Translations under genes and position numbers: made by a program
The notes under the pieces: model-generated
What the model was told of the DNA's origin: nothing
The model's database searches: none
The model's input: the letters and a program-made list of their open reading frames with translations, nothing else
Origin: Roseateles sp. SL47
Lineage (GTDB): Bacteria > Pseudomonadota > Gammaproteobacteria > Burkholderiales > Burkholderiaceae_C
Reading direction: 5' to 3'
Length of the DNA stretch: 64,000 bases
Assembly: GCF_026625885.1 (NCBI RefSeq)
Contig: NZ_CP113068.1
Span: 1,488,001-1,552,000 of the forward strand
Shown: in pieces, positions 9,386 through 18,055 of the stretch
How the letters are laid out: each line of letters begins with the position of its first letter
Position numbering within the stretch: position 1 is the stretch's first letter

Positions 9386-10090
9386 TCAGTGCCGCGGTTC
9401 GGTCTTGTCCTGCTCGGCGGCCGTCAGCACGGCTTCTCGCCACAGGCGAGCGGGGATGAAGGTGCGAAGCTGTTCCATGGCCCGTTCAATGAGCTTGGGA
9501 TGCAGTTCGTGGCCCACATGCGGCAGCACGTCCGCCGTGATGTCGGCACCCAGGGACACCAGTTCCTGGGCGGCGCTCAGCAGGGGCGCGTAGGGCAGTT
9601 CGGTGTCGTCCTTGCCGTGCAGCAGGTGGATGCAGACTTCCTGCGGTGCATGTTGCGGCCAGTAGGCATAACTGCCGGCAAAGGCCAGCACACGGCCGGC
9701 CAGGGCTTCTTCCTGCTGGAGGGCTTCGAGCGCCAGCATGGCGCCTTGCGAAAAACCGCCCAGCGCCACACGGTCCCAGGTGAGACCGAACTGGTCCGCC
9801 CACTGCCGCACCAGCGCCACCAGCGACGGCACGGCAGCGGAGAGCTGCAAGGCTTGCAGCGTTTCGTCCCCGTGCTCCGAGAACCACTGGAAGCCCGCAC
9901 CACCGCCGGGGATGCCGTCAAAAGGCTCGAAGCCATCTGGCATCACCAGTGCGGCGCGCGGATATTGGCGGTGCAGGGCCTCGGCCAGCGGGCGCATCTG
10001 TTCGCCATTGGCGCCAGCGCCGTGCAGCAGCACAAATAGCAGTTCGGGAGGGCCGTCCTGGGGCACCAGGACATGGGCAGTCTGAGTCAT
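9386..10090 (-). CDS. Alpha/beta hydrolase, phospholipase/carboxylesterase (YpfH-like)
   Basis: 234 residues. The start at 10090 (MTQTAHVLV) is preferred over a long low-complexity upstream extension. An oxyanion region, LLHGAGANGEQM, precedes the nucleophile elbow GGFSQG with Ser114, and the catalytic His lies in VGHELHP near the C-terminus. The family (PF02230) hydrolyses short acyl esters, with some members acting as acyl-protein or lysophospholipid esterases. It is the last gene of a leftward cluster, 79 bases behind the thioredoxin gene. Confidence 0.9.
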   Translation of the reverse strand: MTQTAHVLVPQDGPPELLFVLLHGAGANGEQMRPLAEALHRQYPRAALVMPDGFEPFDGIPGGGAGFQWFSEHGDETLQALQLSAAVPSLVALVRQWADQFGLTWDRVALGGFSQGAMLALEALQQEEALAGRVLAFAGSYAYWPQHAPQEVCIHLLHGKDDTELPYAPLLSAAQELVSLGADITADVLPHVGHELHPKLIERAMEQLRTFIPARLWREAVLTAAEQDKTEPRH

Positions 10091-10169
10091 GGCGCAATTG
10101 TCGCGCGATCGATCGGTTCGCGCTGCGGCGCTGGTGCTTGCCCACATCCTTGGCGGGGGGCTGAATGCC

Positions 10170-10544
10170 TCAGAGGGGCGAGGGGCCGGTGTTGCTGGAG
10201 GAGGTTTGCGCAGCATCAATCAACTGCAGCGCCTCACGAATGTCGTCCTCCCGCGTCGGACGGACCAGACGTTCCACCTCACGGCCGTCCTTCATGAAGA
10301 TCAGCGTCGGCCACAGCCTGACCTTGAACGAACGGCCCAGCGCCTGACCCTTGCCGTCCTCCACCTTGATGTGACGGACCTTGGGATGGTCGCCCTCGAA
10401 GGCGGCTTCCAGCAGCGGCTGAACCCCGATGCAGTGCGGGCACCACGGGGCGCCAAACTCCAGTAGCAAGGGGCCTTCCTGAGACAGGCTGTCCACCGCT
10501 TCACGCAGCGGTTCGGTGAGAGCGTAGTGAGGATTCATCGGCAT
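10170..10544 (-). CDS. Thioredoxin-family protein with WCPHC active site
   Basis: 124 residues. The start at 10544 (MPMNPHYAL) has AGGAG seven bases upstream. The redox motif is WCPHC at about residues 36-40, with a cis-proline region LWPTLIF and a typical thioredoxin length. CPHC is the DsbA-type dipeptide rather than the CGPC of housekeeping thioredoxins, which predicts a more oxidising potential. With no signal peptide it should be cytoplasmic. It starts 22 bases after the histidine kinase gene ends, so it is probably co-transcribed with a two-component system, which is unusual company. Confidence 0.92.
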   Translation of the reverse strand: MPMNPHYALTEPLREAVDSLSQEGPLLLEFGAPWCPHCIGVQPLLEAAFEGDHPKVRHIKVEDGKGQALGRSFKVRLWPTLIFMKDGREVERLVRPTREDDIREALQLIDAAQTSSSNTGPSPL

Positions 10545-10566
10545 TTGGCGTCTCCTTGACGATGTG

Positions 10567-12786
10567 TCAGCCCGGCGCAGCGACCGTCCGCAGGCCCAGC
10601 TCGAACACCACGCCATCTGGCAGATTGCGCGCCAGGATGGTGCCATCCATCTTGGCCAGATAGGTCTTGGCGACAAACAGCCCCTGGCCCCGGCGTTCCC
10701 CGTTGGCCTGGGGTTCGACATCCGACACGCCGTATTCAAAGATCTTGTCCAGCAGCGCCGGATCGATCTGCGGCCCCTGATTCCGAATGGACAACACCAC
10801 AGTGCCGGCTTCGCCCGCCTGTAGATGGAGGGCAATGGATGTGCCGTCCACCCGATACCGCTGAGCATTGCGCAAGATGTGCGTCACCGCATCCTCCAGC
10901 GCATAGGCCTCCGCCCCGACCCATAACGGGCCCGGCAGATCGGTCTCGAATTGCACGTCGTTGATACCGGCGTAATGCGCATTGGCAGCCACCTCGGCGC
11001 AGAAGGCCACCAGGTCCAGGGCGTCCGTGTGCAGGTCGGCACTGGCCAGGGCCTCGCTCGGTGGCGCACTCCCATACAGCACCTTCACCGCCTGCTGCAT
11101 GCGCTGCACATATCGATGGCTGGGATCGTCCGGCGCGCCATGCAGCAGCATCAGCGACTGCAGCGGCGACATGATCTCGTGGCCGACCGCATGCCACATG
11201 TCGCGTTCCCGCTCGGCCCGCAGTTGCTCGCGGCGCAGGCCGTCCTTCACGCGCTGCAGCAGGTCGGCCAGGCTGCCGGCCAGGATGCCCAGTTCGTCAC
11301 TGCCACGCAGGTCCGCCACATCCAGCTCGCCGATGCGCTGCTCAGCCCGTGCGTCCTGCATGTTGTAGCTGACAGCCGCCGCACGCCGAGTGAGCACGGC
11401 GATGCGCCGGATCAGGCCCAGTTCCACCAGCAGCCAGGCCATGGCAATCGCCGCCAGCATCGCCGCAGCCAGCCAGGCCAGAGGGCGTGCTTCCAAGGCG
11501 AGCTGACGGTCCAGGCTGCGCAGGTCGCCGCGAAGGGTCAGCTGATAGCGCCCGCTCGGTGTGGTGACCTCATCAGTGGCGCGCAGCCAGCGTCCGCTGT
11601 CCGCGTCCACACCCTCCACCGGCAGGCGGCGGATCAGGTGGATCAGCCAGGGCACCGCCGCTTCGGGCAAGTCCGGGCCACGCCGCTCGGCGAGGGTCTG
11701 GGGCACCTTCAGCGTGGCGGTGGGCAGGCGATCGATGCGCAGCGTTTCGCCCGGCTGGAGGCCGGCACCCAGCCGGTCCAGGGAGAGGGCCAGCGAGCCG
11801 CCAGGCCTGGCGCTGTCGAACAGCACAGGCGAGGGCAGGCCCGCGTCGCCGGCCGGTCCCAGCCATTCCACCCGCACTCGTGTGCGCGCCAGGTCAGCCG
11901 GTGGCCACACGGGCTGAGCATGCTGGAACAACGATTCCCGCCAGGCATCCACCGGCAACCGGATGGCGTAGAAGGCGCGGCGCGGGCAATCGGCGCTGGG
12001 TTGTTGCTGGGGCTGCGTGCGTGGTGCCAGGACCTGCTGGGCTTGCGGCTCCGAGGCGGACCGCTCCACCGGTGCCGATTCGCTGCAGGCCCCTTCACGC
12101 CACAACCAGCCGCGGAATTCCCGCACCGGGCGCGACTGCCGCTCCAGCATCGGGCCGGTTTCCACAAAACCCGCCAGACGCCCGCGCTGGCTGCCATTGC
12201 CGCTCACGGCCGTTGATTCATAAGGGGCGATCCAGGTCTGGGAACTGCCCGGCACCACCAGTGTGACCCGGGCACGGTGCACCTGCTGAATGTCCAGCGC
12301 GCCACGTTCCCGGCCCTGAAGGGGCGGCAGGTCCAGCCCGCCGACGATGTAGACGAAGCTGCCGGCAAAGGCATTGGAGCCGATGGCCACGCACAGGCTG
12401 GCCCCGTCCGGCCAGCGCAGGCCGCAACCTGCCATTTCCACCGCGCGCTGGGCCTTGTTCTGGTCGTCGAAATCGATCGCTGCAAAAGGCAGCATCACCG
12501 GCGCCTGGCCCGCAGTGTCGCCGGGACCCATCTCCGGATTGAGCAGCGCCAACTGGCCGCTGGGATGCCGCAGTTGCAACACGATCTCCGACAGCGATTG
12601 CCGGAACCCCTGCGCATAACGCTGGTAGCTGCGCTGTTTCTGGTCCGTGAGCACCGTCAGCACCAGGCCCACCGTGGCCACCGCGAGCAGCACAAAGGCC
12701 AGGTGCACCACCAGCCGGCGCCGGAAAGCCGCCAGGCCGAGGCGCGGGACGGCCAGCGCCGGGAGTTCGACCGGCCCCAGCTTCAT
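10567..12786 (-). CDS. Sensor histidine kinase with large periplasmic domain
   Basis: 739 residues. There is a first membrane segment at about residues 24-46, then nearly 390 residues predicted periplasmic, a second membrane segment near 435-460 (AAAMLAAIAMAWLLVELGL), a HAMP-like linker and a dimerisation domain with His536 in VGHEIMSPL. The ATPase domain shows ILRNAQRY (N box), IRNQGPQID and GQGLFVAK. The periplasmic domain is not one I recognise and contains a cysteine pair near CGLRWPDGASLC. The partner regulator lies 118 bases upstream on the same strand. Confidence 0.9.
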   Translation of the reverse strand: MKLGPVELPALAVPRLGLAAFRRRLVVHLAFVLLAVATVGLVLTVLTDQKQRSYQRYAQGFRQSLSEIVLQLRHPSGQLALLNPEMGPGDTAGQAPVMLPFAAIDFDDQNKAQRAVEMAGCGLRWPDGASLCVAIGSNAFAGSFVYIVGGLDLPPLQGRERGALDIQQVHRARVTLVVPGSSQTWIAPYESTAVSGNGSQRGRLAGFVETGPMLERQSRPVREFRGWLWREGACSESAPVERSASEPQAQQVLAPRTQPQQQPSADCPRRAFYAIRLPVDAWRESLFQHAQPVWPPADLARTRVRVEWLGPAGDAGLPSPVLFDSARPGGSLALSLDRLGAGLQPGETLRIDRLPTATLKVPQTLAERRGPDLPEAAVPWLIHLIRRLPVEGVDADSGRWLRATDEVTTPSGRYQLTLRGDLRSLDRQLALEARPLAWLAAAMLAAIAMAWLLVELGLIRRIAVLTRRAAAVSYNMQDARAEQRIGELDVADLRGSDELGILAGSLADLLQRVKDGLRREQLRAERERDMWHAVGHEIMSPLQSLMLLHGAPDDPSHRYVQRMQQAVKVLYGSAPPSEALASADLHTDALDLVAFCAEVAANAHYAGINDVQFETDLPGPLWVGAEAYALEDAVTHILRNAQRYRVDGTSIALHLQAGEAGTVVLSIRNQGPQIDPALLDKIFEYGVSDVEPQANGERRGQGLFVAKTYLAKMDGTILARNLPDGVVFELGLRTVAAPG

Positions 12787-12827
12787 GACGGCATCCCGGC
12801 CTGGAAAGCCTTGCTCATGGCGCCATC

Positions 12828-12887
12828 ACCCGCTGCGTGCGCATCCGCTGCGAGCACACCCGCTGCATGCACACCCGCAGCGCAAGC
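12828..12887. repeat. Four imperfect 15-bp tandem repeats between regulator and kinase
   Basis: Units at 12828-12842, 12843-12857, 12858-12872 and 12873-12887 follow the pattern ACCCGCTGCRTGCRC with one to four differences. They fill the middle of the 118-base spacer between the response regulator stop and the kinase start. The period is a multiple of three but no convincing reading frame uses it. Confidence 0.75.
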
Positions 12888-12904
12888 ACCTCCAGTGCCA
12901 CCCC

Positions 12905-13615
12905 TCATCGCGGCCCCGCCCAGCGGAAGCCCCGCATCGGCACGTTCTCGATGGCGTCGAAGCTGGGGTCCACTTCCCGCAGGGCCTCTCTCAGCGTGGA
13001 CACATGCTTGCGCACGTTGTCCCGGGTGCGGCCGCTCTTCACCACGTCATACAGCTCTTCATAAGACACCACCTGGGGTGCCCGCTGATGCAGCGTGGCC
13101 AGGATGCGCTGCGCCGTGAGCGGCAGGTTGATGCGCTGGCCGCGCCACAACGGGCTGCGCTGCCACAACGGATCCAATTGCAGCGCTTCCGGCGCGTGGG
13201 TCACCGGCTCGCTGCCCTGACGGGCCCGCGCCGCACGCAGGATGTCCAGAAAGGTGTCGGTGAACTCGGCCTCGTCGAAGCTGGTCTTTTGCAGATAGTC
13301 CCAGGCGTCCAGCGCTTTCATGATGCCCCGGTAGATGGCCGCCGGCATGGCCGACACCACCAGCACCGGTGTGCCCGCGTTGAGCTTGTTGATGGCATTA
13401 ATCAGCGCGACCCCGGCATGCCGTTCACGGCCCAGCTCGATGTCCAGCACCACCATGTCGTAAGCCTCCCGCGCCAGTGCGGCCTCGGCAGTGTCACGGT
13501 CGAACCATTGGTCGACCTGGAGTTCGGGTCGGGCGGCCCGGATCCAGCCGGTCAGTTGCTCGCTGGTGGGGCGGTCGTCTTCAATCACCGCCACCCGGTT
13601 CTTGGGATGTGCCAT
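12905..13615 (-). CDS. Response regulator with winged-helix output domain
   Basis: 236 residues from ATG 13615 (MAHPKN). The receiver has the acidic pocket IEDD at residues 11-14, phospho-acceptor Asp58 in VVLDIELG, and the conserved Lys in LQKTSF. The C-terminal domain resembles an OmpR-type winged helix (RILATLHQRAPQVVSYEELYD, then RDNVRKHVSTLREAL and a C-terminal hairpin MRGFRW), although more divergent than typical OmpR members. It leads the leftward cluster of regulator, kinase, thioredoxin and esterase. Confidence 0.88.
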   Translation of the reverse strand: MAHPKNRVAVIEDDRPTSEQLTGWIRAARPELQVDQWFDRDTAEAALAREAYDMVVLDIELGRERHAGVALINAINKLNAGTPVLVVSAMPAAIYRGIMKALDAWDYLQKTSFDEAEFTDTFLDILRAARARQGSEPVTHAPEALQLDPLWQRSPLWRGQRINLPLTAQRILATLHQRAPQVVSYEELYDVVKSGRTRDNVRKHVSTLREALREVDPSFDAIENVPMRGFRWAGPR

Positions 13616-13776
13616 GGGTCGGATTATCGGGAGGTGGACGCCCCGGGGGCGTGAAGGTTTCTTCCGGGGTGTGAACACATGTGCCGGTGGTCGCATTGAG
13701 CCTTCCGGGCGTTCTCCGGACCATGACGGACATCAACCACAGCCCTCCGATGTGAGGGCGGAACCGGAGGACCGTC

Positions 13777-15159
13777 ATGACCCAGACCCCGATGCCCGAC
13801 TCGCCAGAATCCCCTGAATCTCGCAACGCAGCGCACGCTTCCCCGTCGCCCAAGCCGTCCCAGGCCGCTTCCAAGCGCCTCCAGCGTCTCGGCCAGGCAG
13901 TGGCCCGGGTGTTCTCCCAGGCCGGCGGCCGGGCGGCGACCCGTCTGCCCACCGGCGACGGCCTGCGCCGCACCGGCCGCGGGGTGGTGCGTTGCCTGCC
14001 CTGGATGGTGGGCATCACCGCTGTCGCTGGCGCGATTGGACTGCTGATGGCGCACCCTCCGGCCCATGAGGTGCCACGTGGTGATGTCAGCGTGCGTCAG
14101 AACCTGCTGACCGGTGGTGTGCTGGAGGCTCGCAGTGGCACGGTGCTGGTGGTGCCAGGCCTGCACACCGTGCGGGACCTGCCGCTGCGGGACCGCAGCT
14201 TCCATCCCACCCGCTTTGCCCGGGCCAACGGCGAAGCGCCTTTGCAATCGCTGGAAGGGCTGTCGCTGGGCCTGGACCTGACCGTGCGCTGGGCGGTGGA
14301 TACCAGCCGCCTGGCCACGCTGGCCGCCAGTCTGCCCGACGACATTGAAGGCGAGGTGATTGCACCGGCCCTGCAGGGCATCCTTTACCGCCAGATTGCC
14401 ACCCACACGGTGCGCGAGATTTTCTCCACCCAGCGCGGCCCGATCCAGCAGGCGCTGGAGACTGAATTGCGCCGCAAGCTGGCGGTGGACGGCATCGTGC
14501 TGCGTGGTGTGGACATCGGCAATGTGGATCTGCCGCAGGAATACCGTGCGGGCCTGGAAACCCTGCTGTCCGAAGGTCTGGCCAGCGAAAAGATGCGCTA
14601 CACGCTGGAGTTGCAGGAAAAGAAGGTGCGCCAGACCGAGCTGGAAGCGGCGGCGGACAAGGTGCGCCGGGAGACTGCGGCCGAGGCGGCCGCGCGTGAG
14701 CAGGTGATTGCCGCCCGCAGCCAGGAAGAGGCCATGAAGCACGTGCTGCCCTTCAAGCAACGTCAGGTGGAGCAACGCCAGCTGGAGGCCGAAGCCGACC
14801 GGGTGGCCCGCATCCGGACGGCGGAAGGTGCTGCACAAGCCCGCAGCATCGAAGCGGAAGGCGAAGCCAAGGCCCGCGAAAAGCTGGCAGATGCGGAGGC
14901 CTATCGCCAGACCCGCATCGGCAAGGTGGCGGTGGACCAGATGGCGGCCGAAGGTGCGCTGTTGAGCCGCCATCCGCTGCTGATCCAGAAGGCGATGGCG
15001 GACAAGCTCTCCGACAAGGTGCAGGTGATCATCGCGCCGCCGCCGTCGGACGGTGGCTTCATCGGCAAGACGCTGCTGGGCACGCGGGACGGCCAGGCCC
15101 CTGTGGCCGGCGGCAACGACACCGGTACGACGGGGACCGCTCATCAGGAGCAGGAGTAA
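13777..15159 (+). CDS. SPFH/prohibitin-family membrane protein
   Basis: 460 residues, with RBS GGAGG ten bases before ATG 13777. A basic, proline-rich N-terminal stretch of about 70 residues precedes a single membrane segment (CLPWMVGITAVAGAIGLLMA). An SPFH domain spans about residues 95-270 (LDLTVRWAVD, YRQIATHTVREIF, IDLPQEY-like GNVDLPQEY), and a long charged Ala/Glu/Lys-rich coiled coil about 270-415. SPFH proteins oligomerise into membrane microdomain scaffolds and often regulate FtsH-type proteases. Only three bases separate it from the next gene, so the two form an operon. Confidence 0.92.
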   Translation: MTQTPMPDSPESPESRNAAHASPSPKPSQAASKRLQRLGQAVARVFSQAGGRAATRLPTGDGLRRTGRGVVRCLPWMVGITAVAGAIGLLMAHPPAHEVPRGDVSVRQNLLTGGVLEARSGTVLVVPGLHTVRDLPLRDRSFHPTRFARANGEAPLQSLEGLSLGLDLTVRWAVDTSRLATLAASLPDDIEGEVIAPALQGILYRQIATHTVREIFSTQRGPIQQALETELRRKLAVDGIVLRGVDIGNVDLPQEYRAGLETLLSEGLASEKMRYTLELQEKKVRQTELEAAADKVRRETAAEAAAREQVIAARSQEEAMKHVLPFKQRQVEQRQLEAEADRVARIRTAEGAAQARSIEAEGEAKAREKLADAEAYRQTRIGKVAVDQMAAEGALLSRHPLLIQKAMADKLSDKVQVIIAPPPSDGGFIGKTLLGTRDGQAPVAGGNDTGTTGTAHQEQE

Positions 15160-15162
15160 GCC

Positions 15163-16701
15163 ATGCGTTCGATGCTGGGGACGGCTGCTACAGCGGTGGT
15201 GGCGGCGGTGGTGCTGATCGTGATCACGCCCGCAGAAGCGGCCACCGCGCTGGTGGTGCAGGACAACGTCGCCCTGCGCGCGGCGGCCAAGGACTCGGCA
15301 CCGGTGCAGGCGCAATTGGCGCGTGGGGAGGCCTTGGAGATCCGTGGTGAGCGTTTTGACCACTTCCAGGTCTACGACTACCGCCGCGAGCGTGGCGGCT
15401 TTGTGCGCAAGAGCCAGGTCATGACGCTGGAGGGAGGGGCTGGGGAACCGTCGGCATTGCTGGCCACGCTGCGGCTGGTGCGGCAGCAGCCGGGCGCGGA
15501 GTCGCTGGGGCTGGGCCTGGCCGCCGCCTATGTGCAGGCCGCCACCGCCGAGCAGATGAATGGCGCGGCGGGCGTGGAGGTTCTGGATGCGATGGGCAGC
15601 CTCTCCGAACGACTGGCCGATCGTGCGTCCCGCAACCAGCCGCGCGCGGATGGGACGCCGTCACCGGCGGATGTGCAGGTGGCGGCGCAGCTGGACGTTG
15701 CCGCGCGTTATGGCATCCGATTCCGGACGCTGGAGCGGGAGTCGGGCACGGTGCAGCTCTGTTATGACGGGGAAGCCTTTCGGCGTGTGCTGGTGATGCC
15801 GGCGGCGAGTGCTGAGCAGCAGGCCCGGGCGGCCTTGTCGCTGACCCGTGCCGACTGCCTGGCGCCGGCCACCACCCCCGCGCAGCGTGAACCGCTGGAG
15901 CAGTGGCGGGCGGATGTGCTGGACAAGGTGGACATCCAGGCGCTGCCCACCTACTGGCGCAACCGGGTGCTGATGCGGCAAGTGGCGGTGTGGAGCAGTC
16001 TGGCGGATGTGAAGGCGCGGCGGGATGCGATGGCGGTGGCTGCGACGGTCGCCCCCTCGCAGCAGGCCGCCCAGCAAGCAGCTGCCAAGGCATTGAGCGC
16101 GTTTGCCAGCATCAGTCCGACGGACCTGGCCGACGATGATCAGTCCACCTATAACGACGCCGTGATGCGCGGTAACGCGGCCCGCTGGCTGGCCACGATG
16201 GCGGCGTCGTCCGAGCAGATGTTGGCGGGCTTGCGCCTGACGGTTCAGCCGGGTGAGCCCGGTGAGACCTGCGTGACACTCAGCGCGGCAACGTCGAAAG
16301 ACAAGCTGCTGCGGCATTGCGGCTGGGGCCTGGTGTCGGCCTCCTCAGCGCGGGTCAATCGGGAAGGGACGGCGGTGGCACTTGCTTCTGTGCCGACCGA
16401 TGGCTGGCGCGAACTCTGGCTGCTGCGCAAGACCGCGCAGGGGTGGCGGCTGACCGTGCTACCCCCGGCGGCCGCACAGCCGGGCATTGGATATGCGGAG
16501 CTGGCGGGCTTCGTGCCTGGCGGCAAGGAAATGCTGGTGGCGCGGGAGTCTCGTGCGGAAGGGCGTTACCGCCGCAGCTATGAGTTGGTGGACCTGGACT
16601 CCCTGGAAACCCGGCGTCAGGCGGGGGATGCCTCAATGCTGGGGGCTTTCCAGCGCTGGCAGGCGGCGGACTGGAAGGCCGGGACTTTGAGTCTGCGATG
16701 A
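15163..16701 (+). CDS. Exported SH3-like-domain protein, partner of the SPFH protein
   Basis: 512 residues. The signal peptide (MRSMLGTAATAVVAAVVLIV to AEA, about 26 residues) leads into a bacterial SH3-like domain at about 30-90 (VQDNVALRAAAKDSAPVQAQ, GGFVRKSQV). The rest is unrecognised: a helical middle, and a C-terminal third with repeated beta-strand blocks (WRELWLLRKTAQGWRL, RRSYELVDLDSLE) suggesting a small propeller-like fold. It lies in the same operon as the SPFH gene, so a periplasmic partner of the microdomain is a reasonable inference. The function is unknown. Confidence 0.75.
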   Translation: MRSMLGTAATAVVAAVVLIVITPAEAATALVVQDNVALRAAAKDSAPVQAQLARGEALEIRGERFDHFQVYDYRRERGGFVRKSQVMTLEGGAGEPSALLATLRLVRQQPGAESLGLGLAAAYVQAATAEQMNGAAGVEVLDAMGSLSERLADRASRNQPRADGTPSPADVQVAAQLDVAARYGIRFRTLERESGTVQLCYDGEAFRRVLVMPAASAEQQARAALSLTRADCLAPATTPAQREPLEQWRADVLDKVDIQALPTYWRNRVLMRQVAVWSSLADVKARRDAMAVAATVAPSQQAAQQAAAKALSAFASISPTDLADDDQSTYNDAVMRGNAARWLATMAASSEQMLAGLRLTVQPGEPGETCVTLSAATSKDKLLRHCGWGLVSASSARVNREGTAVALASVPTDGWRELWLLRKTAQGWRLTVLPPAAAQPGIGYAELAGFVPGGKEMLVARESRAEGRYRRSYELVDLDSLETRRQAGDASMLGAFQRWQAADWKAGTLSLR

Positions 16702-16951
16702 GGGGGTTCAGACGGTGATTGGGCTTGCCGCAGGCCCGGCTCCGTCCACATGCCGGTGCCGGTGCGGTCAGACCTCGAAGGGGGCCGAGAACTGCCGTTC
16801 CTGTATCGAGGTGTCAGTACGAGTTTGTCCGATTCACGGTGCCGGTGACTACCGAGAGCCGCGTGACCACAGCATGTGGCTGGTTTGGAAGCTGTTGATG
16901 GATCGCTATCGCTGGGGAGCTGTTGGCTGTCAGGCTAGGCTGGAAGCGGTG
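16702..16951. other. Intergenic stretch without recognised gene
   Basis: About 250 bases with no convincing coding frame, promoter or repeat. Base usage here shifts away from the high-GC coding pattern to the left and marks the start of the accessory stretch. Confidence 0.4.
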
Positions 16952-17242
16952 CTACGCAGCACTCCATTTGAGTGTTGGTCCCAAGGCAACTTCCGCCAAT
17001 CTTGCAGCTTCGTCCAGGCTCGGAGCAGAGGGGCCGTCGGCCCAGGTGCCGTCACTACCTGGGACTTGGTAGAGCACGTAGTAGGTGTTCTCGGGGTGGT
17101 CTTCCGAAAGCTCGGCCGGGTCTTCGTAGTCACCAGTGCCGTAGCGGACCAAACTACAAACGATTCGGACGCGCAGCGGAATCTCATCGGCATACAGCCA
17201 TGTTCCGATTCGGGATGCCGGTAGGTTGTCGAGCGGGTGCAT
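16952..17242 (-). CDS. Small hypothetical acidic protein
   Basis: 96 residues from ATG 17242. The composition is protein-like and acidic (DYEDPAELSEDHPENTYYVL), with no signal peptide or membrane segment. I do not recognise a family. A slightly longer overlapping frame exists on the same strand in another phase but looks like a shadow. It stands alone among accessory genes, and small acidic orphan proteins in such places are often immunity or antitoxin-like, but nothing here proves that. Confidence 0.55.
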   Translation of the reverse strand: MHPLDNLPASRIGTWLYADEIPLRVRIVCSLVRYGTGDYEDPAELSEDHPENTYYVLYQVPGSDGTWADGPSAPSLDEAARLAEVALGPTLKWSAA

Positions 17243-17372
17243 ATCAGACGAAAAGGAAGCGGTTCTCGATTTGGTCTACGCGGCAGGGGTGGCATCATGA
17301 GCCCTCCCTGGCGGTCACCGAACCCTCACCGAAGGTTTGTAAACGGGTGCCGCTTTTGCCGGAAATTTAGTT

Positions 17373-17831
17373 TTGTATAAAAGTACAGATTCCACGCACC
17401 CAGGCACCGACTTGTCTCCGAGCGAATCGCTCGTCCGAGTCCATTCCACAGGAGGACTCGGGTTGGCCGGGCTCTTTGGCGGCCCTCTGGCGATTTCTTA
17501 TCTGATCTACCGCGACCTGATCGCGCTTGGACGCAAGGACCTCGTCCCCAAGGCGGCAGCTTGGTTCGCCCCCTGCCTGCTGCTGTGGATCTACTGCATA
17601 CTGAGCTTTCCGCCTGATCCGATTTCGCAGTGGATTCCTTACCTGCCTCAGACGATTCTCTGGTGGGTCATTGCGTGCCGTGTGCTCGGCGGAACACTGG
17701 CGAAGTTCGCTGCCAACGGCGGCTCATTTAAGTCTCGCTGGCAAGCGCTTCGCTTTGGCTTTTTCGTCTTCCTTGGGCTGAAGATTGCCTTCTTCGCCGT
17801 CGGATTGTTCCAGGAGTTGTCGGTCAGATGA
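17373..17831 (+). CDS. Hypothetical integral membrane protein
   Basis: 152 residues from TTG 17373; TTG 17412 is an alternative start. Four hydrophobic segments are visible: GGLGLAGLFGGPLAISYLIY, AAAWFAPCLLLWIYCILSF, TILWWVIACRVLGG and FGFFVFLGLKIAFFAVGLF. No family is recognised and there is no ATG start, so the 5' end is uncertain. Its neighbours are other small orphan genes. Confidence 0.6.
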   Translation: MYKSTDSTHPGTDLSPSESLVRVHSTGGLGLAGLFGGPLAISYLIYRDLIALGRKDLVPKAAAWFAPCLLLWIYCILSFPPDPISQWIPYLPQTILWWVIACRVLGGTLAKFAANGGSFKSRWQALRFGFFVFLGLKIAFFAVGLFQELSVR

Positions 17832-18055
17832 AGCACCTGGCTAAACCGGCGCTGCAGCGGACGGCTACGGAGCCTGCTGATCTTGGACGTTGAACGGCGG
17901 CCCTCAGGCGTCGACTTCAACGAAGCCACAGACCGCCACCGCTGCACAGCCATGACCCACTTCCGGTTGACTCCAGAAATGCACCAACGGCCGCCTTGAG
18001 GCGGTACGGCGTCAGGCAGATAATCCAACGCACTCCGCACCGTGCCGACGACTAG

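Noticed and set aside
16715..17224. 169-residue plus-strand frame
   Set aside because: Cys/Arg-rich, no family features, and it overlaps the better minus-strand small gene at 16952-17242.
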